Assembly: GCA_900543815.1 (NCBI GenBank)
Contig: UQST01000006.1
Coordinates: 1-64,000 of the forward strand
Reading direction: 5' to 3'
Length of the DNA stretch: 64,000 nucleotides
Origin: an uncultured Prevotellaceae bacterium
GTDB taxonomy: Bacteria; Bacteroidota; Bacteroidia; Bacteroidales; Bacteroidaceae
Made by a program: the position numbers and the translations under genes. A model generated the notes under the pieces. The model was not told the origin of the DNA and ran no database searches. It was given only the letters and a program-made list of their open reading frames with translations. This document shows, piece by piece, positions 37,946 to 45,437 of this stretch; positions within the stretch are counted from its first letter, which is position 1; every line of letters begins with the position of its first letter.

Positions 37946-39090
37946 GACGCCTACACATTATTATATATATGCTGGCCATACTGGTACAAGGTGCCATGGC
38001 ACAGAAGATGACATTCCCCTATGAGCCGGACCTACAGGCATCCAAGGGGCGTAACCATACGGAAGAAGATATGTCCGACCGAGGAATAGGGCGCCGAGAC
38101 ATCGCCTACATGGCAGGAAAGGTGCTGGTGGGACCCATTGACGTGGGAGTGGATAAGGATGTTTGGGGAGGCAGATGGTGGGATGGAATGGCCAAGACTA
38201 TGCACCACCCCTTTATGATGAAGGGAGTAGGGGCCGGAAACGACAGCATTCTGGTCAACGAACAGATAGACACCGTGATAGACGGATCGCACGTGCACTT
38301 CGAGATATTCAACGATTACACCGACTACAAGGTGGGCGAGCATGTGCGCTGGATGACACTGGAGGAGATAAGGCAGACCTATTACCCGCATGTGACAGGG
38401 CGCGTGCTGTACAGCGTCAACAAGTTCTTCATCTCGGGCCAGCGGAGTGTGATCAGGATAGACTCCTCGTTCATCTACCGTCTGGAGAAGCTGGAGTCAA
38501 GACAGATAGACGCCTTGAGGGAGCTGCCACCCTTTACCATCATACGTATATTCACGAAGACTGCCGACAATTATCTGGCCATGAGCGGCGACACAAAGCC
38601 GCAGCCCGCACCGCAGAATGAGGAAAGGCGCGAAGAGGGAGAGTTTGAGGAATACAGTTCAAGCGGGAGAGACCTGTATCACTCCTCCATTTACTCTGGC
38701 AAGGCAAGGAACCGCCAGATGCTTTACTTCCCCGACTACAAGACACTCTATGAAGGTGAAGCACGAACCGCATTCCGCTCCCTGTGCAAGGGCATGGAGG
38801 CAAGGGTGCAGTCCTATCTGGGTGAAGAGGGCATGAGCCAGCTGTTCAACTGGACAATGAAGGTGGACAGCCAGGGAGAAGTGCTGGGAGTGACCTACCA
38901 CACAACCTGCCCCATGATGGAAATCCTGCCCATGGAGCGGTTTGTGCAACTGGACAGCATGCTGAAGTCCATCCGCTTCCCCGCCTTCAACAGCCGGCAT
39001 AACCCCTACAGCACAGCCAACACCTATGTGGGTATCGGCTTTGGTCCCACACGCCAGTATTACCATAGTATCATGCAGCAACACCGGTAA
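37942..39090 (+). CDS. Secreted protein of unknown function, longer paralogue
   Basis: The 382-residue protein (signal about 1-20, GAMAQ) repeats the conserved unit of the preceding gene in residues about 30-210. It then adds about 170 residues with a predicted globular part (YFPDYKTLYEGEARTAFRSL, and CPMMEILPMERFVQLD), resembling the ends of energy-transducing or TonB-like C-terminal domains only vaguely. The ATG overlaps the stop of the first gene. Function unknown; an exported pair acting together is my inference. A 10-bp stem at 39195-39222 may end the transcript. Confidence 0.8.
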   Translation: MRRLHIIIYMLAILVQGAMAQKMTFPYEPDLQASKGRNHTEEDMSDRGIGRRDIAYMAGKVLVGPIDVGVDKDVWGGRWWDGMAKTMHHPFMMKGVGAGNDSILVNEQIDTVIDGSHVHFEIFNDYTDYKVGEHVRWMTLEEIRQTYYPHVTGRVLYSVNKFFISGQRSVIRIDSSFIYRLEKLESRQIDALRELPPFTIIRIFTKTADNYLAMSGDTKPQPAPQNEERREEGEFEEYSSSGRDLYHSSIYSGKARNRQMLYFPDYKTLYEGEARTAFRSLCKGMEARVQSYLGEEGMSQLFNWTMKVDSQGEVLGVTYHTTCPMMEILPMERFVQLDSMLKSIRFPAFNSRHNPYSTANTYVGIGFGPTRQYYHSIMQQHR

Positions 39091-39194
39091 CACAGCACAA
39101 TAAAGCCCATGAGCCAGAGAGCGCTGCTGCATCAATGCAGGCTTCCACCTCATGCAAATACCCATCACAACAGGGTGCAAGACCCCACGCTGGA

Positions 39195-39222
39195 GCATCC
39201 GCCAGTGAACCATGGCGGATGC
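39195..39222 (+). terminator. Hairpin after the secreted paralogues
   Basis: GCATCCGCCA (39195-39204) pairs with TGGCGGATGC (39213-39222), loop GTGAACCA. No T-run follows, so the terminator role is tentative. Confidence 0.45.
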
Positions 39223-39267
39223 GCTGGCAAGGACAGCGGATATGGGCGGGAACAAAATAATGCCGTC

Positions 39268-39303
39268 TTGCCCATCGTATTCCGCTGAAACTTCGTACCT
39301 TTG
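39268..39303 (+). promoter_or_regulatory. metK promoter
   Basis: TTGC (39268-39271) and TACCTTTG (39296-39303). The 24-bp spacing is longer than usual. Transcription from here would include the riboswitch at 39317-39372 in a leader of about 140 nt. Confidence 0.6.
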
Positions 39304-39316
39304 CAGCCGAAACGAG

Positions 39317-39372
39317 AAATGTGGATAGATTTGGGCTGATTGCAACCACAGTAAAAAATGCTAAAAAGGACA
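39317..39372 (+). ncRNA. SAM-II-like riboswitch upstream of metK
   Basis: The metK leader contains the parts of a SAM-II aptamer in order: a P1 stem GTGG (39321-39324) with CCAC (39346-39349), an enclosed loop with GATTT and ATTGCAA just before the 3' strand of P1, an A-rich linker, and the hallmark GCTAAAAAGGA (39360-39370). Known SAM-II RNAs share the GATTT, ATTGCAA and GCTAAAAAGG blocks and form an H-type pseudoknot that binds S-adenosylmethionine. A CAAGGC/GCCTTG hairpin (39371-39386) follows. The start codon is about 80 nt downstream, so repression of translation by SAM is likely, although the distance leaves the mechanism open. Confidence 0.8.
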
Positions 39373-39453
39373 AGGCAAACGCCTTGCCACGCATTTATGC
39401 CTACATCTTTTCCCCATCTTGTTGATTGTTCAACCTTAATGATTCAATTGACT

Positions 39454-40710
39454 ATGGGTTATCTATTTACTTCAGAATCTGTGTCAGAAGGACATCCCGA
39501 CAAGGTGGCCGACCAGATTAGTGACGCTGTGCTTGACAAGTTGCTGGCCTTCGACCCGCAGTCCCACGTGGCATGCGAGACGATGGTAACCACCGGACAG
39601 GTGTTCCTATCGGGCGAGGTGACGAGCGAGGCATACATTGACCTGCAGCGCGTAGCACGCGAGGTGATCAACCGCATCGGCTATACCAAGGCCGAATACA
39701 TGTTTGACGGCAACAGTTGTGGCGTGCTGAGCGCCATACATGAGCAGAGTCCCGACATCCACCGAGGCGTAAGCAGGCAGGCTCCAGAGGAGCAGGGTGC
39801 CGGCGACCAGGGTATGATGTTCGGCTACGCAACCAACGAGACCGACAACTACATGCCTCTTGGACTCGACCTGGCACACCGTCTGCTGGTGGTGCTGGCA
39901 GAGATACGGCGCGAAGGCAAGGTGATGACTTACCTGCGTCCCGACGCCAAGAGCCAGGTGACAGTGGAGTACTCCGACGAGGGAAAGCCACAGCGCATAG
40001 ACACCATCGTGCTCTCCACACAGCACGATGAGTTCGACACCGACGAGGCCATGCAGCAGCAGATAGCCAAGGACGTGCGTGAGATACTGATACCACGCAC
40101 CCTCGAGGGCATACAGAAGCCCGAGGTGCTGGCACTCTTCGACGATGACATCAAGTATTATGTGAACCCCACCGGCAAGTTCGTCATCGGTGGACCGCAC
40201 GGAGATACGGGCCTGACTGGACGCAAGATCATCGTGGATACCTACGGTGGCAAGGGTGCTCACGGCGGCGGAGCCTTCAGCGGCAAGGACCCCTCGAAGG
40301 TGGACCGCTCGGCAGCCTACGCTGCACGTCACATTGCCAAGAACATGGTGGCGGCAGGTGTGGCCGATGAGATGCTGGTGCAGCTGAGCTACGCCATCGG
40401 AGTAGCCGAGCCTGTGAGCGTATATGTCAACACTTACGGACGCAGCCATGTGCAGATGAGCGACAGCGAGATAGCACAGCGCATCAGGGAGATGTTCCCT
40501 CTCACACCCTATGCCATCGAGCAGCGGCTGAAGTTGCGCAACCCTATCTACGAGGAGACAGCAGCCTACGGACACATGGGACGCGAACCACGCATCGTGA
40601 CCAAGCGCTTTGAGTCGCTCTACCACAATACCAAGGAGGTGACCGTAGAGCTCTTCACATGGGAGAAGCTCGACTATGTGGAGCAGATAAAGGAGGCTTT
40701 CGGCCTCTGA
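39454..40710 (+). CDS. metK: S-adenosylmethionine synthetase
   Basis: The 418-residue cytosolic enzyme makes SAM from methionine and ATP. It starts MGYLFTSESVSEGHPDKVADQISDAVLD with the ATP and methionine loops (SEGHPDK). GDQGMMFGYA lies near residue 122, and the phosphate-loop GGAFSGKDPSKVDRSAAYAAR near 270. Length and motifs are normal. An upstream in-frame reading from 39358 begins inside the riboswitch and is rejected. Regulation by SAM through the leader element is inferred. The downstream stem CGTGCCTG/CAGGCACG (40732-40776) probably ends the transcript. Confidence 0.95.
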   Translation: MGYLFTSESVSEGHPDKVADQISDAVLDKLLAFDPQSHVACETMVTTGQVFLSGEVTSEAYIDLQRVAREVINRIGYTKAEYMFDGNSCGVLSAIHEQSPDIHRGVSRQAPEEQGAGDQGMMFGYATNETDNYMPLGLDLAHRLLVVLAEIRREGKVMTYLRPDAKSQVTVEYSDEGKPQRIDTIVLSTQHDEFDTDEAMQQQIAKDVREILIPRTLEGIQKPEVLALFDDDIKYYVNPTGKFVIGGPHGDTGLTGRKIIVDTYGGKGAHGGGAFSGKDPSKVDRSAAYAARHIAKNMVAAGVADEMLVQLSYAIGVAEPVSVYVNTYGRSHVQMSDSEIAQRIREMFPLTPYAIEQRLKLRNPIYEETAAYGHMGREPRIVTKRFESLYHNTKEVTVELFTWEKLDYVEQIKEAFGL

Positions 40711-40731
40711 ACCAATACAGACGTGCCTGGC

Positions 40732-40776
40732 AGGAACAGCGCCCGGCTGCCACGCGGAGCCGGCCTGACAGGCACG
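40732..40776 (+). terminator. Hairpin after metK
   Basis: CGTGCCTG (40732-40739) pairs with CAGGCACG (40769-40776), with an inner GCCCGGCT/AGCCGGC pairing. It is followed by an AT-rich stretch before the LOG gene. Confidence 0.55.
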
Positions 40777-40803
40777 CCTATAATATAATAAGGTACAAGG
40801 GAA

Positions 40804-41388
40804 ATGGATATCAAGAGCATATGTGTGTATTGCGCCAGCAGTTCACAGATAGACCGCAAGTACTTCGATGCGGCTTATGAGTTGGGCAAAGGGATGGCGC
40901 AGCGCGGCATCATGCTGGTCAACGGAGCCGGCAACCAAGGACTGATGCGCGCTTCAGCCGACGGCTGTCTGCAGAACGGCGGACTGGCCACCGGCATCAT
41001 ACCCACCTTCATGATAGAGGAAGGCTGGAACCACCAGGGAATGACGCAGCTGGTGGAGACAACCGACATGCACACACGCCAGCAGCAGATGGCCGAGATG
41101 AGCGACGCAGCCATCTTCCTGCCCGGAGGATGCGGCACTCTGGCCGAGATGAGCGAACTCATCACATGGAAGCAACTGGGCCTGTATCTGAAACCCATCG
41201 TCATCCTCAATACCGACGGCTACTATGACTCGCTGCTCGAATTCCTGCAGCAGTCGGCCGACGCCCACTTCATGCGCCAGCAGCACACGGCCATCTGGCG
41301 TGTGGCAGCCACTCCCGCCCAGGCTCTTGACCTGGTGCAGGATACCCCGCTGTGGGATACATCCATCCGCCGATTTGCTGCCCTATGA
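40804..41388 (+). CDS. LOG-family nucleotide phosphoribohydrolase (TIGR00730)
   Basis: The 194-residue Rossmann-fold protein releases ribose 5-phosphate from nucleoside monophosphates, the activity known from cytokinin-activating LOG enzymes. The motif PGGCGTLAEMSE near residues 101-112 matches PGGxGTxxE, and the GANGAG-like start appears as NGAGNQGLM near 40. It is preceded by an AT-rich TATAATATAATAAGG leader. Its stop overlaps the next start by ATGA, marking an operon that runs to yidD. Confidence 0.88.
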   Translation: MDIKSICVYCASSSQIDRKYFDAAYELGKGMAQRGIMLVNGAGNQGLMRASADGCLQNGGLATGIIPTFMIEEGWNHQGMTQLVETTDMHTRQQQMAEMSDAAIFLPGGCGTLAEMSELITWKQLGLYLKPIVILNTDGYYDSLLEFLQQSADAHFMRQQHTAIWRVAATPAQALDLVQDTPLWDTSIRRFAAL

Positions 41389-42482
41389 GCATCTGGCTGA
41401 CTCACACCCCTCCCCTGGCACAGACACCCGACAGCCTCAGCCGCACCGACACGCCGCAGGAGCCTGACACACAGACCGTGCAGCATGCCGATACGGCAGG
41501 AACCGATGTGCCTCATAGGGAGGCGGAGACAGCCGACACGGCACATGCAGCCCGCAGCCCACGGCCAGCCGCCCTGCAACAGGCACCCACACAGGCCGAT
41601 ACCATACAGACACCTGCCGCATCAGCCCAGGCCGACAGCCTGCAGGCACCCATTCCGCTGCCTGCTGATGCCCACAGCACAGCCGGCACCGACAGCATCA
41701 TCAGCGCCATGCTCCACTTCCAGGAGCCCGATGGAGGCTACTTTGCCGACAGCCCTTACTGGCATCCCGAACTGCCTGCACGCCAGGTGGGATTCCGCTG
41801 CCAGGCGCTGCCCTACAGGGTGAGCAGCGACAGCCATCTGGCCTGTGCAGCACTCCTCTGCCTCGTCATGCTGGTATATATGCTGCAGCGCTACGGCTCC
41901 GAAATGCGCTCCAAGATGCACGACTTCTTCCTGCCCGCCCGCATCAGGCAGAGTCACCAGCAGGGGCTGAGCACCGCACAAGGACTGCTCAGCATGCCTT
42001 ATGTGTGCCTGATGCTCAGCATGATGGGCTGCATGGGCGTAACCGTGCTCGAGGAGGACAGTCTGGGATTGCTGCCCAATGCCGCCGACCGGCTCGCCGT
42101 ACAAGGCTTCTACATGGCCTCGTGGCTGGTTTACTTCTTCATCAAAGTAAACTCCTACGCCTTCATCAACTGGATTTTTTTTGACAAGCAGGCTCGTCAT
42201 GAGTGGCACGACACCCTGTTCCTCATCCTCACCCTCGAAGCTGTACTTGTATTCCCAATTGTACTGCTCATGGTGTTCCAGCCTGCTTGGACACAAATAG
42301 CTATATGGTGCGCACTTTCAGTCATTACGCTCACCAGACTACTCCTATTGTACAAGACAGGAAATGTTTTTTCGGTCAAAATATATGGTACATTGCATTT
42401 AATTGTGTACTTTTGCACCCTCGAAGTGGCTCCTCTGTGGGTTACATTGAAATTATTGACACGCTTAACGGACTTACTATAA
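41385..42482 (+). CDS. DUF4271 membrane protein
   Basis: The 365-residue protein has a long Pro/Thr/Ala/Gln-rich N-terminus (about 1-110), then about eight hydrophobic segments (residues about 155-360). It matches the Bacteroidetes-specific DUF4271 family, which usually precedes hemD, as here. Function is unknown; proximity to hemD, rnpA and yidD suggests a housekeeping membrane role. The start at 41385 was chosen for the ATGA overlap with the LOG gene. Confidence 0.8.
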   Translation: MSIWLTHTPPLAQTPDSLSRTDTPQEPDTQTVQHADTAGTDVPHREAETADTAHAARSPRPAALQQAPTQADTIQTPAASAQADSLQAPIPLPADAHSTAGTDSIISAMLHFQEPDGGYFADSPYWHPELPARQVGFRCQALPYRVSSDSHLACAALLCLVMLVYMLQRYGSEMRSKMHDFFLPARIRQSHQQGLSTAQGLLSMPYVCLMLSMMGCMGVTVLEEDSLGLLPNAADRLAVQGFYMASWLVYFFIKVNSYAFINWIFFDKQARHEWHDTLFLILTLEAVLVFPIVLLMVFQPAWTQIAIWCALSVITLTRLLLLYKTGNVFSVKIYGTLHLIVYFCTLEVAPLWVTLKLLTRLTDLL

Positions 42483-42500
42483 GCAAAAATCTAGACAGAA

Positions 42501-43247
42501 ATGACTATTAAGAAGGTACTCGTATCGCAGCCCCAACCCAGCTCGGAGAAGTCTCCCTACTATGACATTGCCAGCAGCATGAACGTGGACATCGTGTTCC
42601 GCCCCTTCATCAAGGTAGAATCTCTGACCCCGAGAGAGTTCAGACAGCAGAAAATCAACATACTGGACTACACCGCGATAGTGTTTACCTCACGCCACGC
42701 AGTGGACCATTTCTTCAACCTCTGCCGCGAGCTTCGCGTCGCCATCCCCGAAGACATGAAGTATTTCTGCGTTACCGAGATGGTCGCACTCTATATACAG
42801 AAGTACGTGCAGTACCGCAAGCGCAAGGTCTTCTTCGGCACCACAGGCAAGAACGACGGCTTGCTGACCGTCATCTACAAGCATAAGAACGAGAAGTACT
42901 TCATTCCCCTGAGCGATGTACACAAGGATGAAATCTCGGAGCAACTGGCTGCCAAGAACATCTGTCACGCATGTGGCGTGATGTACCGCACGGTGAGCAA
43001 TGACTTCAAGGCCGATGAGCCATTCGACTATGACATGCTCATCTTCTTCAGCCCCAGCGGTGTGCAGGCTCTGCTGAAGAACTTCCCCGACTTCAAGCAA
43101 GGCGATATGGCCATCGGCTGCTTCGGTCCTGCCACAGCCAAAGCCGTACGCGATGCCGGACTGAGGCTCGACCTGGAGGCTCCGTCGCCCGAATACCCCA
43201 GCATAACAGCCGCACTGAAGGCTTATATCGAAAAGGTGAATGGCTGA
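42501..43247 (+). CDS. hemD: Uroporphyrinogen-III synthase
   Basis: The 248-residue cytosolic enzyme closes hydroxymethylbilane into uroporphyrinogen III in haem and corrinoid synthesis. It has the two-domain HemD layout, with AIVFTSRHAVDHF near residue 54 and the second-domain FFSPSGVQALL near 180, plus the terminal PSITAALKAYI. Sequence of this family is poorly conserved, but the neighbours DUF4271 and rnpA match the usual Bacteroidales order. It overlaps rnpA by 8 bp. Confidence 0.87.
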   Translation: MTIKKVLVSQPQPSSEKSPYYDIASSMNVDIVFRPFIKVESLTPREFRQQKINILDYTAIVFTSRHAVDHFFNLCRELRVAIPEDMKYFCVTEMVALYIQKYVQYRKRKVFFGTTGKNDGLLTVIYKHKNEKYFIPLSDVHKDEISEQLAAKNICHACGVMYRTVSNDFKADEPFDYDMLIFFSPSGVQALLKNFPDFKQGDMAIGCFGPATAKAVRDAGLRLDLEAPSPEYPSITAALKAYIEKVNG

Positions 43248-43629
43248 ACGACACCTGCACACGTTGCCCAAGAGCGAGCGTCTGTGTAGCCAGAAGGCTC
43301 TGCAGAAGCTCTTTGGCGGCGAGCGCCGCTCGGTGAGCGTATATCCCATACGTGCTGTCTATGCCGACAGCGAAGAGCCAGGCATACGCATCATGGTGAG
43401 CGTGGGCAAGCGTCATTTCAAGCGCGCAGTGAAGCGCAACCGCGTGAAAAGGCAGTTGCGCGAGGCGTACCGACTGAACAAACAGATACTGCAAAGCATG
43501 GAGGGTGGACTGGACATCGCTTTTCTGTGGAACACCGCAGAACTGCTCCCCACCCGCTCCATCATGCAGAAAATGCAGCACTTGCTGCACCGAATCCATG
43601 AAGACATCGAGAAAACCAAGCAGGCTTAG
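43240..43629 (+). CDS. rnpA: Ribonuclease P protein component
   Basis: The 129-residue basic protein is the protein partner of the RNase P ribozyme that trims tRNA 5' ends. It has LPKSERL at the start, a ferredoxin-like alpha-beta core, and the RNR motif KRNRVKRQLREAYR near residues 66-79. It overlaps hemD and is followed 4 bp later by yidD, the common rnpA-yidD arrangement. Confidence 0.92.
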   Translation: MAERHLHTLPKSERLCSQKALQKLFGGERRSVSVYPIRAVYADSEEPGIRIMVSVGKRHFKRAVKRNRVKRQLREAYRLNKQILQSMEGGLDIAFLWNTAELLPTRSIMQKMQHLLHRIHEDIEKTKQA

Positions 43630-43633
43630 CCGC

Positions 43634-43846
43634 ATGGCAGTATGGGTGCTCACGCTTCCCATCCTGTTCTACCGCAGCTGCATTTCTCCCCTCACCCCAC
43701 CTTCCTGCCGCTTTACCCCCACCTGCAGCCAGTATGCACTGGAGGCTCTGCGACGTCATGGCGCCATCAAGGGTTCATGGCTTGCCATCAAACGGCTCCT
43801 CAGATGCCACCCCTGGGGCGGAAGCGGCTACGACCCTGTACCTTAG
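43634..43846 (+). CDS. yidD: Membrane protein insertion efficiency factor
   Basis: The 70-residue peripheral membrane protein assists YidC and Sec. It shows the family signature: YRSCISPLTPPSCRFTPTCS near 13-32, with three Cys, and CHPWGGSGYDPVP at the C-terminus. The ATG at 43634 gives the canonical length. In many Bacteroidales the next genes are a TatD protein and tyrS, but here the repeat-rich gap 43847-44546 follows. Confidence 0.92.
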   Translation: MAVWVLTLPILFYRSCISPLTPPSCRFTPTCSQYALEALRRHGAIKGSWLAIKRLLRCHPWGGSGYDPVP

Positions 43847-43862
43847 AAGCAAAACTCATTCT

Positions 43863-44135
43863 GATTAAGAATGCAGAACAAGGGAATTAAGAATGCAAAA
43901 CAAGTGAATTAAGAATGTTGAATTTTGAATTAAGAATTAGACTGCAAGGTAATTATGAATGCAGAATTTTGAATTAAGAATTGGGATGGCGCGATGAAGG
44001 CTTCACACTTGTTCTCCATTAAGAACGTTGAGCGAGGTAATTTAGAATGCAGAATTCTGAATTAAGAATTCGGCTGGCGCGGTGAAGGCTTCTCACTCAT
44101 TCTCCATCAAGAGCATTGTATCTTGAATTAAGAAT
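43863..44135. repeat. AT-rich 22-bp grid array (left side of composite element F)
   Basis: The word ATTAAG recurs at 43864, 43886, 43908 and 43929, then at 43973, 44061 and 44127. The spacings are 22, 22, 21, 44, 88 and 66 bp. Typical units read AATTAAGAATGC then AAAACAAG. Sequence is AT-rich in a GC-rich genome. The array joins the core region 44160-44370 and GC array F to form one composite. Confidence 0.8.
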
Positions 44136-44139
44136 TAGG

Positions 44140-44451
44140 CTGGCGCGATGAGGACAAAGCTCCTGAATGAATGACGGACTGTGATGCTTCGGTAGGGGCA
44201 TTGCAGTCCGCTGTCTTGTTTGGGCTGATGGACATTGCTGCGGTGGGCTTTGTATTGGGAGGGGAAAGGATTTCCTTTCGGGCGCTTGATGGCTTGTGCC
44301 TGTTGACAGATTGGGCTGCTTTATTTTCCGAAAGGAGTTCCACACTATCCCGTTCTGCTATGGAGCGAAAAACGGAGGGCGGTGCGATGGGCAACGCAGC
44401 GCGCTGCGATGGCTGATGCAGTGCACTGCGATGGCCGATGCAGCGCCCTGC
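44140..44451. repeat. Composite element F: core plus GC-palindrome array
   Basis: A core of about 210 bp (44160-44370) leads into a GC-palindrome array with units at 44374, 44396, 44418 and 44440 (GGAGGGCGGTGC, GCAGCGCGCTGC, GCAGTGCACTGC, GCAGCGCCCTGC). The whole, with the AT-rich part to its left, is matched in inverted orientation at 52133-52783. The core holds an 81-codon frame (from 44171) that is 59/81 identical, without gaps, to the matching frame in the other copy. It lies between the convergent yidD and isomerase genes. Confidence 0.85.
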
Positions 44452-44473
44452 GTATTCTGAGCCGGCCTATAGA

Positions 44474-44517
44474 AACAGCCACAGGATGTCCTCATGCGGG
44501 AACTTCCTGTGGCTGTT
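44474..44517 (-). terminator. Hairpin after the sugar isomerase gene
   Basis: AACAGCCACAGGA (44474-44486) pairs perfectly with TCCTGTGGCTGTT (44505-44517). It lies just past the isomerase stop on the minus strand. Confidence 0.65.
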
Positions 44518-44546
44518 ATTGTGTGCGGAAACGTGCTGACGGGATA

Positions 44547-45410
44547 TCAGCGAAGTACCTCGGCGCTTACCTTATTGAAGTAGTCGATGCACTTCACAAT
44601 GTCGGGAACGGAATTGTCCCAGTTGTTCTCATACTCGATGGCGAAGTAGCCCTTGAAGCGCTGCGCCTTGAGTTCCTCCAGCATTTCCTTTATGCCCAGA
44701 CATCCAGTGCCCCAGATGACATCCTCCTGCCAGTTGACACCCTCCTGTTTGGGAGCTATATCCTTGAAATGAAGGGAGATGATGCGTCCCTTGAGCTGGC
44801 GCAGACAGTCGATGTGCTGCAGTCCCTCACGGTTCCAATGCCCCACATCGGAACAAGAACCCAGGTTGGTGCTGCGCCCGCTGATGGCTGCCAGCAGGGT
44901 GGAAGGCTGCCAGTAGTCGGATGGCTTGGGGTGATTGTGCACCGACACCTTGATTCCGTACTTCTTCGAAAGCGCCTCCACCTGATCCCAGAGTGCCAAA
45001 GGAGGCTCGCAGGTGATGTATTCCATCTTCATGTCACGCGCAAGCTGGAACATGGGCTCCCAGTCTTGGGCGTTGTCGCTCACGAATACACCGGTGCCCA
45101 CAAAGCGCACACCACGGCGGGCTGCCTCGGCCTGCAGTTCGCGACGGTCGGCTGCCGAGAGCTGTGGACCGAACACCTTGTCGCCCCACTTGCCGCCTAT
45201 CTTGTGCCCGGGATATACCTCGATGTACTTCACGCCCAGCACGCTGGTCTTGTCGAGCGCCTCGAGGAGGGTGAACTTGTGGAATGTGTATGACTGCACA
45301 GCCAGCTTCCAGCCGGCCTTCTCCGCTGCGGTCTTCTTGGCCTGGGCGGGCAGTGACCATGCTGCACACAGGAGTGCCAACAGGGTCACCAGGAAAAGTC
45401 TTCTTTTCAT
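44547..45410 (-). CDS. Exported sugar phosphate isomerase/epimerase-like protein
   Basis: The 287-residue protein has a signal peptide (about 1-24, LPAQA) and an AP-endonuclease-2-type TIM barrel (WKLAVQSYTFHKFTLLEALD start, GVKYIEVYPG, DVGHWNREG near the metal site, LHFKDI). Such exported members commonly work with exported Gfo/Idh oxidoreductases on sugars, and one lies immediately upstream on the same strand, 27 bp away. Substrate unknown. Confidence 0.85.
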   Translation of the reverse strand: MKRRLFLVTLLALLCAAWSLPAQAKKTAAEKAGWKLAVQSYTFHKFTLLEALDKTSVLGVKYIEVYPGHKIGGKWGDKVFGPQLSAADRRELQAEAARRGVRFVGTGVFVSDNAQDWEPMFQLARDMKMEYITCEPPLALWDQVEALSKKYGIKVSVHNHPKPSDYWQPSTLLAAISGRSTNLGSCSDVGHWNREGLQHIDCLRQLKGRIISLHFKDIAPKQEGVNWQEDVIWGTGCLGIKEMLEELKAQRFKGYFAIEYENNWDNSVPDIVKCIDYFNKVSAEVLR

Positions 45411-45437
45411 ATCTGTTCCTTATTGTCCCGCAGAGCC

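Noticed and set aside
39358..39453. Upstream ATG extension of metK
   Set aside because: It starts inside the SAM-II-like element and adds residues not found in MetK; the canonical start is MGYLFTSESV.
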